Positions 34,489 to 64,000 of a DNA stretch of 64,000 bases are shown one piece after another. This DNA comes from Liolophura sinensis (Eukaryota > Mollusca > Polyplacophora > Chitonida > Chitonidae): positions 6,244,044-6,308,043 of the forward strand of contig NC_088301.1 in NCBI RefSeq assembly GCF_032854445.1, given 5' to 3'. The notes under the pieces are model-generated. The model saw only the letters and a program-made list of their open reading frames with translations. It had not been told where the DNA came from and made no database searches. Within the stretch, counting starts at the first letter, position 1. Each line of letters starts with the position of its first letter. The translations under genes and the position numbers were made by a program.

Positions 34489-35150
34489 ATTTCCCCATGC
34501 CAACATAAAACCCAGTAATTTCTCTCAAATAGTGCTATATTAAATATTATTTTGAAGAACACGGATACTATAAAATCTGCTCTTTCTAACGATACCAATA
34601 TAACACATGAACCGTTTTCGTAATTATCAAAATACTAGATTTCAAAGCCTCCAGCCCGACATGCTGGACATCATGGCGGACTTTGCAAACCACGACGAAG
34701 TGACGTGAATCATTTCGGTCGGAAATAAATATCTAAATAGCTTCTAACTGAGGTAAAACCACAGAAATTCCAGCAATATATACCTGTTTCATAAACTATG
34801 AGTTCTAAGCCAAAATTAAGAACATTTTTATACCAGAATTCTGGGACAATTGGTCACTGAAATTATACTGTTGTTGTTGTAATCAACCGTCAACAACACA
34901 TACCTTTATCCAAATTAACCCTATGAAGCTCTTCTTGTATTCCTTTTTCGTTAATAATAAAATGTAGGACATACATAAGACATGTAGGAGGACTGACCGT
35001 TTGAGGCCCCAAAAAATCTCTAGGTCTAATGTTCGTTAGTGGCGATTGTTTGTCAGCCGGTACGAGAGTCCCTCTGAATATTCACTCAGTAGTGCGTCAT
35101 TGTTTTAGAACTTAACAGCAGAAGTGCGGGTAATCCGAAGACGACAGTTA
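34489..35150. other. Spacer downstream of the MATE gene, nothing recognised
   Basis: AT-rich, no motif-bearing frame. Confidence 0.45.
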
Positions 35151-35156
35151 TTTATT
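35151..35156 (-). promoter_or_regulatory. Candidate polyadenylation signal AATAAA of the MATE gene
   Basis: AATAAA on the minus strand, about 215 bp past the stop codon at 35372. Motif and distance only. Confidence 0.4.
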
Positions 35157-35371
35157 AATATTTTACACCATTTTCGTGTTGTCCTTGTTGCTCTTGTTGT
35201 AGAGTCAAGAAATCACAATTAAACTTCCAATGTAACAAAAGGCAACATTACTTTCACGTAACACCTGTCAATGTGATTTGAATAAGAGATTATCCATAAG
35301 TTTTAGTCACAATATAAATAATGAAAAACGAAATAGGATGCATAATCCACAACTGGTGGCTACAAAAAAGC

Positions 35372-60744
<25,373 letters not shown>

Positions 60745-62100
60745 TGCTTTTGACTTCCATGTAAACTTGTTGGTATCATATCCAGATGTTATGCGAGCCG
60801 GAACATGGCTTTTCGTTGGCGTTAGGTTATATCACCCCTTAGCAGACACACGTATACGTGAACGAGTCAATCCGGAACTGTTGCAAGCTCCTGCCGTGTT
60901 ACTTTAACCTTAAATTTGTCAATTATGTATTTTCGCCTGAGGGCATCAGCAACCGATAGACTTGATGAAACAGATAAAATAGCTCCCACAGCTCGCTACT
61001 GTGTATCCGTATGACAAAGCTCCCACTATAGAATAGAGGATTTAATCAATAGTATATAATTCAGAAGTTGCCGTCAAAGTAACAGTCCTGTTAGCCAATT
61101 GCCTGAGAATTTGTTGGTAAATTGATTTAGTCATTTCTATTAGTGAAGACAAATAAACGTAAAAGATACACAATAGTTACAAGGTGGAATTTGCGTAACA
61201 CAAAATGGCAATGTAGAATCAAAAGAATCGCAGTTACCTGCCTTGCTCGTGCTCTGGATCGTGCCTTTCTCTACCGCATGTGCATTGGTAAAACCTAGTG
61301 TCAGATCCTACTGTCAAATAGTAAACTCTGTATAGATCAGTGTAAAATATCTCACACATATTATAATTGTCGTATGTAAACTCAGACTGTATAAGCAATG
61401 ACCCATAATCTCTATTAGATATGCGGTTAGGCGTTATTCGATATGTTATAATGTATGCATTTTTTCACAATTCTGTTCCCGGACTTAAATGTAGTACTGG
61501 TATTTACAAAAATACACAAACAATCATTTTTACCACTTACATGTACCATTTGGTTCACTAATATACGCTGTTCAAGTCAACGTTGTATATATTTTATATA
61601 TGGGTAACATTATATCAAATTTATTAAGCGAGTAGTGTAATTTGTATTTGTTCTGAGCTTTTGATTAGGAAATATGCATCCCGAGTTTATAAAGGGTCAC
61701 GGACTGCATATCATAATTTTTGTTATACGGTTTTGGCGGCTGAAAGATAAGATAACGTGTGATTATTTCGCCAAGTATGTAAGTGAGATGTGTACATGTC
61801 GATATACTCGCATATTTCTGATAGGTTTAGGACCGAACCAAATATTTCACTTAAAGCAATCATAAAGTCAGCCACTACATGTGAACTAATTCCCAAAGTA
61901 TAGGTTTTCTAAAAATATTTTAAACACTATACTACGCTTATCAACAGAATGAACAGAAAATGAACACGACGCCATTTTGTCATGTTTTAGATACCCTAAT
62001 GTGACGTCACAAAACAGCTCTCCTGTACCATCTTTACAAACAATGTTCTTGATCGGGCAAGAAAATGAGACACATACAAAAACGTCTAACCCCATGCTTA
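60745..62100. other. Upstream flank of the MATE gene, no other gene seen
   Basis: Contains the likely 5' UTR and promoter region; no core promoter motif can be assigned with confidence. Confidence 0.4.
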
Positions 62101-62102
62101 AT

Positions 62103-62342
62103 ATTATTTATTTATTTTATTCGCGTTTTACGCCGTACTCAAGAATATTTCGACGGAGGCCAGCGTTATGGTGGGTGAAAACCGGGCAGAGCACATGGGA
62201 AACCCACCACCATCCGCAGGTTTATGCCAGACCTTCCCTCCTACGACCGTAGACGAAGCCAGCATGAACTGGACTTTAACTCACAGCGACCACATTGTTG
62301 AGAGACTTCTGGGTCATTATGCTACGCTAGCGCGCTAACCAA
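62103..62342 (-). repeat. Nearly full-length SINE family A copy
   Basis: Tail, gcgttttacgccgtactcaa, body and head (gctacgctagcgcgctaacc) are present on the minus strand, with a small deletion in the ...tttcgacgg block. The outermost head bases are missing. Confidence 0.9.
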
Positions 62343-63100
62343 CATTCATGCACTGTCCAACGCCGGATTTTAATCAGCATTTCCGGTTGTCTTTGTTGAG
62401 GGCCCACGGAAACCGAACTAACAGGTTACTTCAGATAAAATCTCTAGCTTTGTATGAGTATGAAATAGCATAGATTGAAGAAAATACAAACATCTCATTA
62501 TACATGCAGCTTTTCCGTTATGTTTTATTAGCTAAAAATGTACAAGTGGCGAAGAACAGGATAATAGCCATATAACAGTCATTCGGAAATGAATGTCATT
62601 AAATTGCACACCCGCCCTATTGCAAATTAAACCATGAATGTTTTTTTTAAATTTAAAAAGCGTGGCGTACTCAGTCCCCGTTCTCCTCAAAGGTCTGTGT
62701 TCTTTACGTGGCGTACATATTGCCATATATACAAGCTGTTCCAAATACCAAATGACGATTTTGTGCGGGAGCTGGAGCCGAGTCTGGTGTCTACACCAGG
62801 AAAGCTAGATGATTAATGTTTTTGTTTCTAAACATTTGTTTGTACCGCTCGTCAATAGCACTCCAAAAGCTAGTCCGTTCAAGTGACAATACAAATACAA
62901 TGATAATACAATTTCAATTGACAAAATACTGTTTCAATTGACAAAATACTGTTTCAAATCACAAAAATGTTTCTATTAACAAAATAATGTTTCAGTTCAC
63001 AAAATACCATGTTTTTCCGAATGATGACAAAACAGATCGTGCGTTGCTACGAACTAGTACCTTATATATAAAAGACTTGTTTCCTTATGACAACAGGATA
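62343..63100. other. Intergenic, minor (tttcaattgacaaaatact)n repeat
   Basis: A ~20-bp motif (gtttcaattgacaaaatact) recurs 4-5 times at 62910-63005. Nothing else was recognised. Confidence 0.5.
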
Positions 63101-63104
63101 CTTT

Positions 63105-63845
63105 TGTTGGTGTATTGGTGTTTTATGTTCTCCATTACATAGGATTGTGTTGTCCATAACATAGTATTGCGTGTCCATTACATAAGATTATGTTCTCCAT
63201 TACATAAGATTGTGTTGTCCATAACATACCATTGTGTCCATAGCACAGTGTTGTTTTGTCCCTAACACAACATTGTGCTGTCCATAGCATAGCATTGTCT
63301 TGTCCATAACATAGTATTGTGTTGTTCATAACATAGCATTGTGTGGTCTATAACATAGCATTGTGTTGTCTATAACATTGTGTTGTCCATAACATAGTGT
63401 TGTGTTGTCCATAACATAATGTTGTGTTGTCCATAACATAGTGTTGTCCATAACATAGTGTTGTGTTGTCCATATCATAGCATTGTGCTGTCCATAACAT
63501 AGCATTGCTTTGTCCCTATTATAGCATTGTGTTGTCTATAACGTAGTATTGTGTTGTAAAAGCTTAGTGTTGTTTTGTCTAAAACATAACATTGTGTTGT
63601 CCATAACATAGCGTTCTGTTGTCCTCGACATAGCATAGTGTTGTCCACAACATAGTATTGTGTTGTCCACAGCATAGTGTTGTTTTGTCTATAGCATAAT
63701 ATTGTGTTGTCCATAACATAGCGTTCTGTTGTCCACAACATAGTATTGTGTTGTCCAAAACATAGTGTTGTTTTGTCTATAGCATAGTGCTGTTTTGTCT
63801 ATAACATAGTATTGTTTTGTCTATAACATAGGATTGTCTTGTCCA
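63105..63845. repeat. 22-bp minisatellite, about 33 copies
   Basis: Unit cattgtgttgtccataacat ag, with frequent substitutions (tctataacatag, ccacagcatag). Predicted minus-strand peptides rich in LCYGQ are artefacts. Confidence 0.93.
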
Positions 63846-64000
63846 TGACCTAGGCGAATCGACAAATCCACCAAACCAGTTCCTGCAGATGAATTTGCAA
63901 GCATTCAAAAACGCTCACAATGTAGATCATTTATTACGAATGTTGACTGGAAGAATAATCTGAAACTATACAACATGATAAATTCATTTGTTTCAATAGT

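Overview
This is a eukaryotic window of intron- and repeat-rich nuclear DNA, most likely from a mollusc or another lophotrochozoan. The evidence is short exons with GT/AG borders, tRNA-derived SINEs of a type common in molluscs, DIRS-like, Penelope-like and LTR retroelement debris, and very many minisatellites. The species cannot be read from the sequence.

Layout. (1) 54-1533, + strand: two broken exons of a carbohydrate sulfotransferase pseudogene, split by a minisatellite-filled intron. (2) 1534-9250: no gene, only minisatellites, SINEs and a (TA)n block. (3) 9442-13818, - strand: a complete three-exon carbohydrate sulfotransferase gene (370 aa). It is the inverted paralogue of the pseudogene and carries the same minisatellite, with a solo LTR inside it, in the same intron. 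(4) 13819-22690: intergenic, with a second solo LTR, a 1.4-kb inverted-repeat element and SINEs. (5) 22697-24135, - strand: an intronless UDP-glycosyltransferase pseudogene with many lesions. (6) 24136-35150: intergenic repeats, a Penelope-like reverse transcriptase relic, fresh SINEs and one possible unassigned exon pair. (7) 35372-60744, - strand: a complete 19-exon MATE/SLC47A transporter gene, about 566 aa, rebuilt exon by exon with every splice phase agreeing. Its introns hold a DIRS-like relic, a second reverse transcriptase relic, three minisatellites and decayed copies of one of its own exons. (8) 60745-64000: upstream DNA, SINE copies and a 22-bp tandem array.

The two intact genes are a Golgi sulfotransferase (glycan sulfation) and a membrane antiporter for organic cations and toxins. 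They share no pathway and are not an operon. The UGT remnant would have been a conjugating enzyme, but it is dead. The most unusual structure is the minisatellite in MATE intron 3. Its ~52-bp unit contains the end of exon 3 and its 5' splice site, so the intron carries dozens of near-copies of the authentic donor directly downstream of it.
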